Below are positions 25,592 through 33,238 of a DNA stretch of 64,000 nucleotides, in pieces; positions within the stretch are counted from its first letter, which is position 1, and every line of letters begins with the position of its first letter. The position numbers were made by a program, and so were the translations under genes. Source of the stretch: CAG-964 sp902789345 (GTDB lineage Bacteria; Bacillota; Clostridia; Oscillospirales; Acutalibacteraceae); the NCBI GenBank assembly GCA_052117325.1, contig JBQKJJ010000004.1. One strand, written 5' to 3'. Under the pieces are notes generated by a model. It was given only the letters and a program-made list of their open reading frames with translations. It searched no databases and was not told where the DNA came from.

Positions 25592-25894
25592 ATGAGGTCA
25601 TACGCAACAGACCCTACAAAGCTTGAAAGCCTTTCCCAAGCTCTTGTTTACAACCAATATTGCCAATCGCACAAAACCAACAAAGCCGACATTGAAAAAA
25701 TGAAAAGCCATATTGCCAAGGCTGTTAAGCTGGAGCTTACGCAAAGGCAAAGCTACTGTCTGACGCAGTATTACATATACAACCGAAAAATGGTTGACAT
25801 TGCTGATGAAATAGGCATATCCCCCTGTGTGGTAAGCAGACATATATCACGGGCGGTAGAAAAACTAAAGCGTACACTACCGTATTATTATTAA
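25592..25894 (+). CDS. Sigma-70 region 4-like helix-turn-helix protein
   Basis: 100 residues. The C-terminal half, LTQRQSYCLTQYYIYNRKM then VDIADEIGISPCVVSRHISR, reads as a sigma region 4/LuxR-like helix-turn-helix (conserved Q, 'Y', 'IA..lGIs...VSR.I.rA..KL'). There is no region 2, so it cannot be a complete sigma factor; ArpU-like phage regulators and orphan region-4 proteins have this shape. It is translationally coupled to the coiled-coil gene and followed by a terminator. Its target is unknown. Confidence 0.65.
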   Translation: MRSYATDPTKLESLSQALVYNQYCQSHKTNKADIEKMKSHIAKAVKLELTQRQSYCLTQYYIYNRKMVDIADEIGISPCVVSRHISRAVEKLKRTLPYYY

Positions 25895-25910
25895 AAATAT
25901 TCGCATTTGT

Positions 25911-25948
25911 AAAGGTGCAGCCAAAACAAGGCCGCACCTTTATTTTTT
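25911..25948 (+). terminator. Intrinsic terminator
   Basis: AAAGGTGCAGCC (25911-25922) pairs with GGCCGCACCTTT (25930-25941) with one mismatch, followed by ATTTTTT. It ends the small-gene pair. Confidence 0.88.
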
Positions 25949-26063
25949 AAGAGCATATGGCAGAAAACCAATAATAAATTCAAGACTTTTTAAAGGTTTT
26001 GTGCTAAAATATGTATGTAAATCTGTTACGGAATTTTATGCAAAATTATCGGGAGGGATTAAT

Positions 26064-26744
26064 GTGCGTATATTAGTGGTTGAGGATGAGTTCAGCTTAG
26101 CTGATGCCCTTAGAGAAATATTAAAAAAAGAAAAATACACCGTTGACATTGCAACAGACGGTCAGGACGGTCTTGACCAAGCGCTTACAGGCATTTACGA
26201 CGCTATAGTGCTTGATGTTATGCTGCCGCTTATGAACGGCTTTCAGGTGCTTAGAAATTTGCGTGATGAGGGTATAGAAACCCCTGTTTTAATGCTTACC
26301 GCAAAAAGTGAGCTTGACGACAAGGTGCGTGGTTTGGACTGCGGCGCAGATGATTACTTAACAAAGCCCTTTCAAACGAAAGAATTGCTTGCAAGGCTTC
26401 GTGCAATAACAAGAAGAAAGGGTGAAATTGAAAGCAACATAATTACCTTTGGCGATTTACAGCTTAACACCGGCATAGGTGAAATTTCCTGTACAACTAC
26501 AGGAAAAAGTATGAAGCTGGGACTAAAGGAATTTCAGTTGCTTGAGTTTTTGCTGAAAAACAAAAATCAGATTATAAGCAAGGAGCAAATAGTGGAAAAG
26601 CTGTGGGGACTTGAAAGCGACAGCGAATACAACAACGCCGAGGTTTATGTTTCGTTTACAAGAAAGAAAATAAAATTTGTAGGCTCTAAGGTAGCTATAA
26701 AGGCAGTGCGTGGCTTAGGCTACACTTTGGAGGAAGGCAAATGA
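26064..26744 (+). CDS. OmpR/PhoB-family response regulator
   Basis: 226 residues. The receiver domain has acidic residues E7/D8, the phosphoacceptor D51 in VLDVMLPLMNG, Thr in MLTAKS and Lys in YLTKPF; a C-terminal winged helix follows (LGLKEFQLLEFLLKNKNQI..., YVSFTRKKI, VRGLGYTLE). The start is GTG 26064 behind GGGAGGG; the upstream frame overlaps the promoter (TTGTGC near 25998, TAAAAT near 26004). The stop overlaps the histidine kinase start by ATGA. Regulated genes are not evident; neighbours are a LysM and a lipoprotein gene. Confidence 0.94.
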   Translation: MRILVVEDEFSLADALREILKKEKYTVDIATDGQDGLDQALTGIYDAIVLDVMLPLMNGFQVLRNLRDEGIETPVLMLTAKSELDDKVRGLDCGADDYLTKPFQTKELLARLRAITRRKGEIESNIITFGDLQLNTGIGEISCTTTGKSMKLGLKEFQLLEFLLKNKNQIISKEQIVEKLWGLESDSEYNNAEVYVSFTRKKIKFVGSKVAIKAVRGLGYTLEEGK

Positions 26745-27976
26745 TAAAAAAGCTTAGAATAAAGCTTGTAACCGTACTAACCCTTATACTCTCGCTTGTT
26801 CTGGGCGGAATATTAGCAGCGGTTAATATATTTAACTACAATGTTAATATGGAGGAGGCATACCGCAGGCTTGGTATGATAACCTCAAGAGCAATTGTTC
26901 AGAACGACCCATTAGCGGATTTTTCAAATAATAACGCCGGAGCATATGATAAAAGCTACGGCGTAAGCGACTCTGAAATATATCTGTCATATGTGGGGAT
27001 TGACGGTGAAATTAAAGGTATAACCGCAGCAAACGAAACTAACTACACCTATGAGCAAATATCCGCCTTTACAAACAAAGCCCTTTCACGCTCGGCAAAG
27101 CAAGGAAAAATAGACAAGCTTATATATACAATTACAGATATTAACTATGGTGCTTTTGGAAAGGCACATATAGTTGGATTTATGAACAACTCCGATAATA
27201 TTAACAATTTCAGCACAATGGTTGCAAGCTCGGTAATAATATGGCTTGTAGGCTCATTTGTAATATTAATTTTGGCCTTTCTTCTTTCTATGTGGCTTAT
27301 AAAGCCTGTTGAGGACGCCTTTAACAGACAAAAACAATTTATATCCGACGCAAGCCACGAGCTAAAAACTCCTATAGCGGTTATAAGTGCCAACGCAGAC
27401 ATATTGGCAGGCGACATTGGCGAAAACAAATGGCTTGGCTATATACAGTCCGAGTCTGAAAGAATGAGCAAACTCATTAACGACCTACTTACACTTACAC
27501 GAATAGAAATGCAGTCTGACAAAGCACAGTCAACACGCTTTGACATTTGCAATACCCTAATGGAAGTAACAATGCCGTTTGAAAGCGTTGCCTTTGAAAA
27601 GGGCGTTATTCTTGAGTGCGAACCGGAGAGTGAAATTTTTATTAACGGCAACGAAGGACAAATTAAGCAGGTTGTGGCTATACTGGTTGACAACGCCATA
27701 AAGCATTGCTATGACGGAGGCAGTGTGACAGTAACCGTAGAGCCTGCAACAAAAAGCAGATGTAAAATAAGAGTGTCAAACACAGGCGAGCCAATACCGG
27801 AAAAGGTACGGAAAAAGATTTTTGAACGCTTTTACCGTGCTGACGAATCACGAAACCGTGACAACAACCGTTACGGTTTGGGCTTGGCAATAGCAAAGCA
27901 AATTGTCGACAACCACAACGGCAGTATTGATGTTAGCTGTGAAATGGGCTACACCACCTTTGAGGTTATAATATAA
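26741..27976 (+). CDS. Sensor histidine kinase
   Basis: 411 residues. Membrane helix 1 lies at ~8-28 and helix 2 at ~165-190, around a ~135-residue extracytoplasmic sensor. The HisKA box DASHELKTP carries the phosphorylated His, DNAIKH is the N box, NTGEPIPE the G1 region, and GLGLAIAKQIVDNHNG the G2 region. No clear HAMP domain lies between helix 2 and HisKA. It partners the response regulator (4-base overlap). The sensor domain is not recognised, so the signal is unknown. Confidence 0.94.
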   Translation: MIKKLRIKLVTVLTLILSLVLGGILAAVNIFNYNVNMEEAYRRLGMITSRAIVQNDPLADFSNNNAGAYDKSYGVSDSEIYLSYVGIDGEIKGITAANETNYTYEQISAFTNKALSRSAKQGKIDKLIYTITDINYGAFGKAHIVGFMNNSDNINNFSTMVASSVIIWLVGSFVILILAFLLSMWLIKPVEDAFNRQKQFISDASHELKTPIAVISANADILAGDIGENKWLGYIQSESERMSKLINDLLTLTRIEMQSDKAQSTRFDICNTLMEVTMPFESVAFEKGVILECEPESEIFINGNEGQIKQVVAILVDNAIKHCYDGGSVTVTVEPATKSRCKIRVSNTGEPIPEKVRKKIFERFYRADESRNRDNNRYGLGLAIAKQIVDNHNGSIDVSCEMGYTTFEVII

Positions 27977-27991
27977 TTGAAGATTGTTATA

Positions 27992-28022
27992 AAAAGCCTC
28001 CCTTGTGCAAAGGGAGGCTTTT
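27992..28022. terminator. Bidirectional intrinsic terminator
   Basis: AAAAGCCTCCC pairs with GGGAGGCTTTT around a 9-base loop, directly after the histidine kinase stop. Confidence 0.9.
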
Positions 28023-28037
28023 ATAAACTAACTTCTC

Positions 28038-28063
28038 AAAGCTCCCTCGTGTAGAGGGGGCTT
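28038..28063 (-). terminator. Terminator-like hairpin after the LysM gene
   Basis: AAGCTCCCTC pairs with GAGGGGGCTT (one G:T). It begins right at the LysM stop codon; the minus-strand T-run is weak, so efficiency is uncertain. Confidence 0.5.
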
Positions 28064-28378
28064 TTACTGATTATGAAGCATTATCAGCTGGCCAGGATAT
28101 ATATTGTTGGGATTGTCAAGGTTGTTGTTGTAAATGACATCATTTATGTCAAGTCCATACCTCTGTGATATAGAAAACAATGTGTCACCGGGGCGCACTG
28201 CATACCACTTTGGCGTTGTGGATGTACCTACAGGAATGTAAAGCTGTGTCCCCGGAAAGATTCTGTTAATATCCGGTATGTTGTTATAGCGCAGTAAGTC
28301 GTTTATAGTTGTACCAAAATTTTGGGCGATTCCCCACAGGGTATCCCCCGGCTCTACTGTATAATATACACTTGTCAA
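28064..28378 (-). CDS. Double LysM domain protein
   Basis: 104 residues made of two LysM domains: YTVEPGDTLWGIAQNFGTT... and YAVRPGDTLFSISQRYGLD..., joined by a short TSTTPK linker. LysM binds N-acetylglucosamine in peptidoglycan or spore cortex. There is no signal peptide or membrane helix, so it either stays in the cell (as some spore-coat LysM proteins do in the mother cell) or is exported by another route. The start is TTG 28378 with AAAGGAG eight bases upstream. It is monocistronic. Confidence 0.9.
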   Translation of the reverse strand: MTSVYYTVEPGDTLWGIAQNFGTTINDLLRYNNIPDINRIFPGTQLYIPVGTSTTPKWYAVRPGDTLFSISQRYGLDINDVIYNNNLDNPNNIYPGQLIMLHNQ

Positions 28379-28555
28379 TGTAAAAACTCCTTTGCAAAAG
28401 CATTGTCATTATAATAATATGTGAACAATTGTTGTTTGTTACCAATATAAATAATACTTCTATACCAAAGTAGGTTTAACATTTTATTAATTGACTTTAT
28501 ACGATTAATTTTGTAAACTTGTTGTATGAAAAACAGTTACATAGGGAGTGTTTCT

Positions 28556-29248
28556 ATGAAAAAATTGGCAGTCATACTATTTTCTGCTTTAATACTTACA
28601 TCCGGCGGTGCAATACTTACAGGCTGTGGCTGCAGCAGCAGTGAAAGCTCGTCCACATCATCCGGCAGTGCATCAACAGAGCCTAAAAAGGATGTTGTAG
28701 GAAACTGGGGTGGCAGAAGTGACAATGTAAATGCAAAATTTAACGATGACGGTACCTGCGAAATTGGCGGAGTATCGGGCACCTATACAATAGACAGGGA
28801 CAACAAGCTTACCGTTACACCAAACAGCAGTGACGGCACAAGCACAACGCCTATGACATTTGAATACTACACAGATAGTAATTATTCCTCCATTCCGCAA
28901 AATCAATGGGCTATTGCTAACAATACGCTTTATATAAACGGCTACCAATATACCAAGGATTCTGACAGCGGTCAGTCCGGTAGTAACGCTGACAACAGCT
29001 CTTCCGGCAACAGCTCTAATAATTCGTCAGGCAGCAGTTCAAATTCTTCGTCAAGCAACTCCGGAAGTTCTTCAAGCTTCGGCAGCAATTCATCATCAAG
29101 CAATTCTTCAAGCTCCGGCAATAATTCATCATCAAGTAATTCGTCATCAAGCAGCTCCTCAAATTCAAGCAGTTCTTCAACTCTTAACGAGGGGGACGAA
29201 AGCGATATGGTAACAATAATAGATAACATTGATGATTTTGCCTCATAA
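28556..29248 (+). CDS. Lipoprotein with Ser-rich tail
   Basis: 230 residues. Signal peptide MKKLAVILFSALILTSGGAI ends in the lipobox LTGC, so Lgt should lipidate it. A beta-rich domain (VGNWGGRSD ... YTIDRDNKLTVT) resembling one unit of the protein at 11045 follows, then ~70 residues of almost only Ser, Asn and Gly (~150-215), and a short acidic end. The start is ATG 28556 behind GGGAG; an in-frame ATG ten codons upstream is less likely. Promoter: TTGACT (28491-28496), 17 bases, TAAACT (28514-28519). The function is unknown; it may be a wall spacer or ligand-binding lipoprotein. Confidence 0.85.
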   Translation: MKKLAVILFSALILTSGGAILTGCGCSSSESSSTSSGSASTEPKKDVVGNWGGRSDNVNAKFNDDGTCEIGGVSGTYTIDRDNKLTVTPNSSDGTSTTPMTFEYYTDSNYSSIPQNQWAIANNTLYINGYQYTKDSDSGQSGSNADNSSSGNSSNNSSGSSSNSSSSNSGSSSSFGSNSSSSNSSSSGNNSSSSNSSSSSSSNSSSSSTLNEGDESDMVTIIDNIDDFAS

Positions 29249-29285
29249 GCTAAACTGACAATTTTACAGATTGCTGTATATAAAT

Positions 29286-29326
29286 AAGCCCTGTCGCTAT
29301 ACAGGTAGCGGCAGGGCTTTGCTGTT
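29286..29326 (+). terminator. Intrinsic terminator
   Basis: AAGCCCTGTCGCTA (29286-29299) pairs with TAGCGGCAGGGCTT (29306-29319) with one mismatch; a T-rich tract follows. Confidence 0.88.
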
Positions 29327-29366
29327 TTTTATTAAACAAACATTATATACTAAATAGCATAAATAT

Positions 29367-29927
29367 TTACTTTGCGTAGCGGACATTAAGCCTTTTGTAT
29401 GCACTGTCAATTACAGCTGCAAACAAGAAAGTTGCCACACTGTAAACTACAAAGTGAACAGCATTTGTAACTAATCTTACAGGCAATATTGCCTCTACAG
29501 GGTAGCCATATGCTATACACAGGCTTGCAGTGGTAATAACTACATTGCAAACTATAATTGTAACAAGGTTTGCAATAATTGCTCTGCCCCAGCCTATATG
29601 TTTTTTATGCAAGAACAATCCCATTAATACGCCCCACATAATTTTAGCAAACAATATACCAAAATTTATGCCGCCGGTCGGGTGAATAATAAGAGTTATT
29701 ATATCACCACAGCCACCTATTATTCCACCCCAAACAGGGCCAAGCATATATGCTGCCAAAGTAACAGGTATTGGCGAGAATGTAAAGCGGTATGAATCTC
29801 CGATGTTAATTTCAAGAAAGCCTAACACAACTCTAAGCGCCATAAAAATAGCGCCGAAAGCTATAAGCTGTACAGGTGAAAAGCTGAAAATAGTAGCCTC
29901 TTTCTTTTTGTTCAATGCATTTTCCAA
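29367..29927 (-). CDS. folT: Folate ECF transporter S component
   Basis: 186 residues, about six membrane helices. FSPVQLIAFGAIFMALRVVLG, the FSPIPVTLAAYMLGPVWGGI segment and the GGINFGILFAKI region match FolT-type S components, which bind folate and dock on the shared EcfAA'T module (encoded elsewhere). Assignment as folate-specific is strongly supported by the tetrahydrofolate riboswitch in its leader. The start is TTG 29927, seven bases after AGGAGG. Monocistronic on the minus strand. Confidence 0.92.
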   Translation of the reverse strand: MENALNKKKEATIFSFSPVQLIAFGAIFMALRVVLGFLEINIGDSYRFTFSPIPVTLAAYMLGPVWGGIIGGCGDIITLIIHPTGGINFGILFAKIMWGVLMGLFLHKKHIGWGRAIIANLVTIIVCNVVITTASLCIAYGYPVEAILPVRLVTNAVHFVVYSVATFLFAAVIDSAYKRLNVRYAK

Positions 29928-30039
29928 AATTATTCCTCCTAAAAATGAAACCTCCCATACTGTGCATTAAGGTTTGCAAGCCTTGTTGTTTTCAAGCTGC
30001 AAAGTAAGGGATTAAAACTATTAGTCGGATAAGGAGAAC

Positions 30040-30068
30040 AAAAAAACGGAGATGCCTGTACATCTCCG
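30040..30068 (-). terminator. Riboswitch expression-platform terminator
   Basis: On the minus strand CGGAGATG (30061-30068) pairs with CATCTCCG (30047-30054), followed by seven T. It lies 28 bases after the THF aptamer and ahead of folT. Confidence 0.92.
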
Positions 30069-30096
30069 CCGGGAATTAAATGTTGTACCTTATTCA

Positions 30097-30204
30097 ACAG
30101 CGGGATGCGAAACCTGAACCGTAGGATAATTCCATTCGTCCTGCCAACAACTCCCCGTTTGACAGGCACTAAGCCTAGAGCAACGCTCAAGTTTCTACTC
30201 TGTG
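30097..30204 (-). promoter_or_regulatory. Tetrahydrofolate (THF) riboswitch aptamer
   Basis: On the minus strand the element begins ACAGAGTAG (P1) and closes with GCATCCCGCTGT. P2 is GAAACTTGA pairing with TCAGGTTTC (nine pairs with one G:T); P3 is GTGCCTGTC/GGCAGGAC capping AAACGGGGAGTTGTT, and ACGAAT and CGGTT stand at the conserved internal positions. The order matches the published folT-associated THF class. The J2/3 side carries an extra GAGC-GTT-GCTC mini-hairpin. Ligand binding would be expected to favour the downstream terminator and shut folT off. Confidence 0.85.
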
Positions 30205-30205
30205 T

Positions 30206-30235
30206 GTGCCGTTAAAAAATTTCTGTTTTCGGCAC
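30206..30235 (-). repeat. 5' hairpin of the folT leader
   Basis: GTGCCG (30230-30235 read on minus) pairs with CGGCAC (30206-30211) around an A/T-rich loop. It starts at the predicted transcription start and ends one base before the aptamer, probably protecting the 5' end. Confidence 0.6.
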
Positions 30236-30242
30236 GGATAGG

Positions 30243-30271
30243 AGTATATCACACTGTAAAAAAAATGTCAA
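30243..30271 (-). promoter_or_regulatory. Promoter of folT
   Basis: On the minus strand TTGACA (30266-30271), 17-base spacer, TATACT (30243-30248), just upstream of the THF riboswitch. The rest of the gap up to 30470 shows only a weak CCCAA/TTGGG hairpin near 30272-30294. Confidence 0.88.
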
Positions 30272-30470
30272 CCCAAAATGCAATGCACCTTGGGTTAACA
30301 TTTACGCCGCTTGTATTATTAAGAGCCTCTGTACTCTGTAATACAAACCATTACCTCTTTAAAATATACCTTCTGTGTATCATTTCAAAAATGACTTAGA
30401 ATTTGCGTTGCAACACTTTACAGTGCTACTGCATTATAATACCATTATTTTATGCATATTTCAATACTTA

Positions 30471-30499
30471 TTGAAAATTTCTTTATAAAGATATATAAT
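30471..30499 (+). promoter_or_regulatory. Promoter of the 94-residue membrane protein gene
   Basis: TTGAAA (30471-30476), 17 bases, TATAAT (30494-30499). It is followed at once by a 14-base direct repeat (TTTATGTATGACTT at 30499-30512 and 30517-30530). Confidence 0.75.
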
Positions 30500-30530
30500 T
30501 TATGTATGACTTTTGTTTTATGTATGACTT
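30499..30530 (+). repeat. Two direct copies of a 14-base sequence in the 5' leader
   Basis: TTTATGTATGACTT occurs twice with an 18-base period, covering the predicted start of transcription. Such a repeat could be a pair of regulator half sites. Confidence 0.6.
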
Positions 30531-30546
30531 ATGTTCAAGGAGCTGA

Positions 30547-30831
30547 ATGTACTTGAGTTTATTATTAAGCAAGCTTTTTACAGGAATTAGCCTGTCTCCT
30601 GTTTTCGCAACAGTTGTTTATTCATCTCCCGATGAAGCCGGCGGAGATATAGAAAAACTTTTGAATAATGTCAATATTCCGGCCCTTTGCTTAATTATAG
30701 GCGTTGCGGTAATTATATTCAGCTATTTTGCCCGCAAAAACTCCGCAGGTCAAAACGACAATGACGGCTATAACGAAAAATCCTACAGTGATTTTCATAC
30801 AGACACCCAGGAAGAAAAATATGATGAATAA
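30547..30831 (+). CDS. Small single-pass membrane protein, unknown
   Basis: 94 residues. Residues ~1-22 look like a signal peptide (ending in SPVFATVVYSS), ~48-65 form a membrane helix (IPALCLIIGVAVIIFSYFA), then a positively charged stop (RKN) and an acidic cytoplasmic tail rich in Asp/Glu/Tyr. AAGGAG lies four bases before the ATG, a little close. It is monocistronic between a good promoter and a bidirectional terminator, so it is a real unit although I recognise no family. Confidence 0.65.
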   Translation: MYLSLLLSKLFTGISLSPVFATVVYSSPDEAGGDIEKLLNNVNIPALCLIIGVAVIIFSYFARKNSAGQNDNDGYNEKSYSDFHTDTQEEKYDE

Positions 30832-30864
30832 TGAATAAAATTACACTAATCTTTGCACCACAAA

Positions 30865-30903
30865 GCCCCCGGTAGGCTGAAACTCAGCGATTTACCGGGG
30901 GGC
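30865..30903. terminator. Bidirectional intrinsic terminator
   Basis: GCCCCCGGTA and inner GCTGA (30865-30880) pair with TCAGC and TACCGGGGGGC (30884-30903), with an asymmetric inner loop. Between two convergent genes. Confidence 0.8.
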
Positions 30904-30929
30904 AATTATTTTCTATATTATTTTTTACA

Positions 30930-31433
30930 TTACTTACTCTCAATTTCGCCTACAATATACGGCAAAACCTGACTTGGGGATATTTCCAAAACATATGCAA
31001 ATTCGTCATAAAGCATATGCTGTGCGCTTTTATAAAAGCGTTCGTCTGCAAGATGAAGTTTTTTACCCTTTAGCTTAAGGTTGTCTTTATGGTTATGTAC
31101 CGCTTTAATCAGTTGAATAAGCTCCTGTCTGTCGCCCTTTTTGAGCACTTCCCTGTATGTTTCTTTTCTTTCATCATCATTATCAATCCACAGGCATTTT
31201 TCCTGCGGCATACTGTCAATAAGACTGCGTATTTCCTCTTTTGACAATACCTTTTTCATTTTGTGTACCAAGTCGGCATTGTCTACAGGAACATATATTT
31301 CAGAATTCTCTTTATATACCGGCTGTAAAATATAGTAGCTTAAAACCCTATTCTTAAATTTTCTCTCTGTTTTATCGGAAATTCTGCAAACACCCTCTGA
31401 GCCATAAATTACCGTATCACCTACATTATACAT
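30930..31433 (-). CDS. CarD-family transcriptional regulator
   Basis: 167 residues. The N-terminal CarD/TRCF RNA-polymerase-interacting domain has MYNVGDTVIYGSEGVCRI and the YYILQPVY / EIYVPVDNADLV blocks; the C-terminal half is helical (EIRSLIDSMP..., KKLHLADERFYKSA...) as in other Firmicute CarD-like proteins. It binds RNA polymerase beta and stabilises open complexes. The start is ATG 31433 behind AGAGG; the longer frame upstream has no support. Promoter on the minus strand: ATGACG, 18 bases, TATAAT with TGG extension (31499-31528). Confidence 0.9.
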   Translation of the reverse strand: MYNVGDTVIYGSEGVCRISDKTERKFKNRVLSYYILQPVYKENSEIYVPVDNADLVHKMKKVLSKEEIRSLIDSMPQEKCLWIDNDDERKETYREVLKKGDRQELIQLIKAVHNHKDNLKLKGKKLHLADERFYKSAQHMLYDEFAYVLEISPSQVLPYIVGEIESK

Positions 31434-31598
31434 TACTAAAACCTCTTCTCTGCATACGCAACAAAAAACATAATATAAAGCCAAATTATTCTATTAGTAT
31501 TATACCATATTTAAAAAATTTTCGTCATAGGCAAAAACACCAAATACCTATGGGCTTTATAAGGCTAAAACTGTGTATATATAAACAGCTTTATACAA

Positions 31599-32195
31599 TT
31601 ATGCGTTATTACAGCTTAATTTTATCTTTTCAACAAGAGTATACAATTCTTTAGGTGTGGTAACGGTATTAAGCACCTCAAGCATTGCCTTTGCAGACAT
31701 ATACTGGGGGAGCTTTAGTTGTTTCAGCAACGCTGTACGAAGTATCTTGCTTTTTTCACCGCCTGTTAGTCCCAAATTATAAAGGTCGGTTTTCGTAATA
31801 AGCTCCTGATTTTCTTTACCGCAAACAGCACCTGCATTTTGCAGTGCTTTTAAAATAATATCCTCGTCCACTCCCTCAACACCAAGAGTTCCCTCCTTTG
31901 ACGGGTGGTCTTTTCTTTTTTCTTTACCCTTTATCTGCGGAATATAGGCATTTTTAATTTGCTCCTGCGGTACTATGCCCCTTAGGTGGTTGCGTATTAA
32001 AAATCCTGCGCTGTCACTGTCGGTTAAAATTATAATCCCCTGTTTTTGTGCTAACTGCTTTATTAAATTAACCTTTTCCTTGTCCTTAAAAATTCTAAAG
32101 CCGTTTGTTTCTATAATGGTTGCGTCTACTGCCGATTTTAGGCGCATTTTATCATACTTGCCCTCTACTATAATAGCTTCCTTTATGCTTATCAT
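31599..32195 (-). CDS. rnmV: Toprim protein, ribonuclease M5 type
   Basis: 198 residues. The Toprim domain shows IIVEGKYDK (catalytic Glu) and LTDSDSAGFLIRNHL (DxD), then the C-terminal DUF4093-type region (TKTDLYNLGLTGGEKSK). RNase M5 matures the 5S rRNA precursor on the 50S subunit. The start overlaps the holA stop by ATGA, so the two are coupled. No ksgA follows here, unlike in Bacillus, which makes the context a little unusual. Confidence 0.88.
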   Translation of the reverse strand: MISIKEAIIVEGKYDKMRLKSAVDATIIETNGFRIFKDKEKVNLIKQLAQKQGIIILTDSDSAGFLIRNHLRGIVPQEQIKNAYIPQIKGKEKRKDHPSKEGTLGVEGVDEDIILKALQNAGAVCGKENQELITKTDLYNLGLTGGEKSKILRTALLKQLKLPQYMSAKAMLEVLNTVTTPKELYTLVEKIKLSCNNA

Positions 32196-33238
32196 TTTCT
32201 TACCCGCTTTCCGGTCATCATCAGCTTGGCAATAAGCTGTTCAAGCAAAAGCCTTTTGTTACTGCTGCCGCTGTTCATTTCTGTATTCACCTGTGCAAGG
32301 CACTCTAAGCAGCTGCAAATATCCTCTGTAGTAAGTCTTGCGGAGGCACGCTCTGCCTTTTTCAGTCTGAATTCACGGCGTTTATAGTCAAAATCCTTTG
32401 CAACATCCTCTGCACGCATACCGCTTTCCACCGCTACTCGTACTCTGTACATATCGGTATAGGTGTTAGAAAGCTCCGACAATATCATTACAGGCTCTTC
32501 ACGCTGGTAAAACAGTAAATCAAGGCACTTATAGGCTTTGTCCCAGTTACCGCTTGTAACTGCGTCTGTCATATCAAAAACCCTTGTAGCCAAATTTTTG
32601 GTCACAAGCATTTCCACAGCATCAGAGGTTATTTCGCCCTCGCTTACATAAGCACACAGCTTATCCATTTCGTTTTTTAAAGTATTAAGGTCTGTGCCTG
32701 TGTACTCTACTATTTTTGCCGCATTCTCAGGCTGAAGCGTCAATCCCCTTTTCGTAGCCCACCCCATAAGCAGTTTTTTTAAATCTGCCTGTGATTTTTT
32801 GCTGAACTCAACAACAATTCCATTTTTATCCACAGACTCTATTAGTTTTTTAAAGGCGTTCATTTTCTTTTTATCGGGTGTATATGTTGTCATAGCTATA
32901 ACAATAACCGTTGTAGGGGGTAAATCCTCAAGAGCCTTATAAAAAATCTTTAGGTCACTTTCCGACAGCTTGTCAACCGAAAGGTCGGTAATAGCCATAT
33001 AGTTGTATGGGTCGGTAAAAGGGATAATATCTATTGCCGATACTATTTGCTCTATGGTGCTGTCCTCGTTAAAGCGGTGAAAGCTAAAATCAGAAGGCGA
33101 CTTACCGGCTATTTTCTCCTGCAATTTTTTTGCATACATTGAAACAAGCATTTTCTCGTCGCCGTACAGCAAATAGACATTTTTATAGTTTTGCTCCTTA
33201 ATATTTCTTTTTAAATCCTGTTCTGTTAATTTTGCCAT
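32192..33238 (-). CDS. holA: DNA polymerase III subunit delta
   Basis: 348 residues, the usual size. VYLLYGDEKMLVSMYAKKL at the N-terminus, the IDIIPFTDPYNYMAITDL and VEYTGTDLNTLKNEMDKLCAY blocks are typical of HolA. It opens the beta clamp within the clamp loader. The start is ATG 33238 with GGGAG nine bases upstream; it overlaps the comEC stop by 13 bases, a common Firmicute arrangement (comEC-holA). Confidence 0.94.
   Translation of the reverse strand: MAKLTEQDLKRNIKEQNYKNVYLLYGDEKMLVSMYAKKLQEKIAGKSPSDFSFHRFNEDSTIEQIVSAIDIIPFTDPYNYMAITDLSVDKLSESDLKIFYKALEDLPPTTVIVIAMTTYTPDKKKMNAFKKLIESVDKNGIVVEFSKKSQADLKKLLMGWATKRGLTLQPENAAKIVEYTGTDLNTLKNEMDKLCAYVSEGEITSDAVEMLVTKNLATRVFDMTDAVTSGNWDKAYKCLDLLFYQREEPVMILSELSNTYTDMYRVRVAVESGMRAEDVAKDFDYKRREFRLKKAERASARLTTEDICSCLECLAQVNTEMNSGSSNKRLLLEQLIAKLMMTGKRVRK

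Noticed and set aside
25737..25937. Minus-strand frame opposite the sigma-like gene
   Set aside because: Shadow; the plus-strand gene has coupled translation and a terminator.
30202..30399. 65-codon plus-strand frame over the folT leader
   Set aside because: It crosses the folT promoter and THF aptamer region and has no ribosome site.
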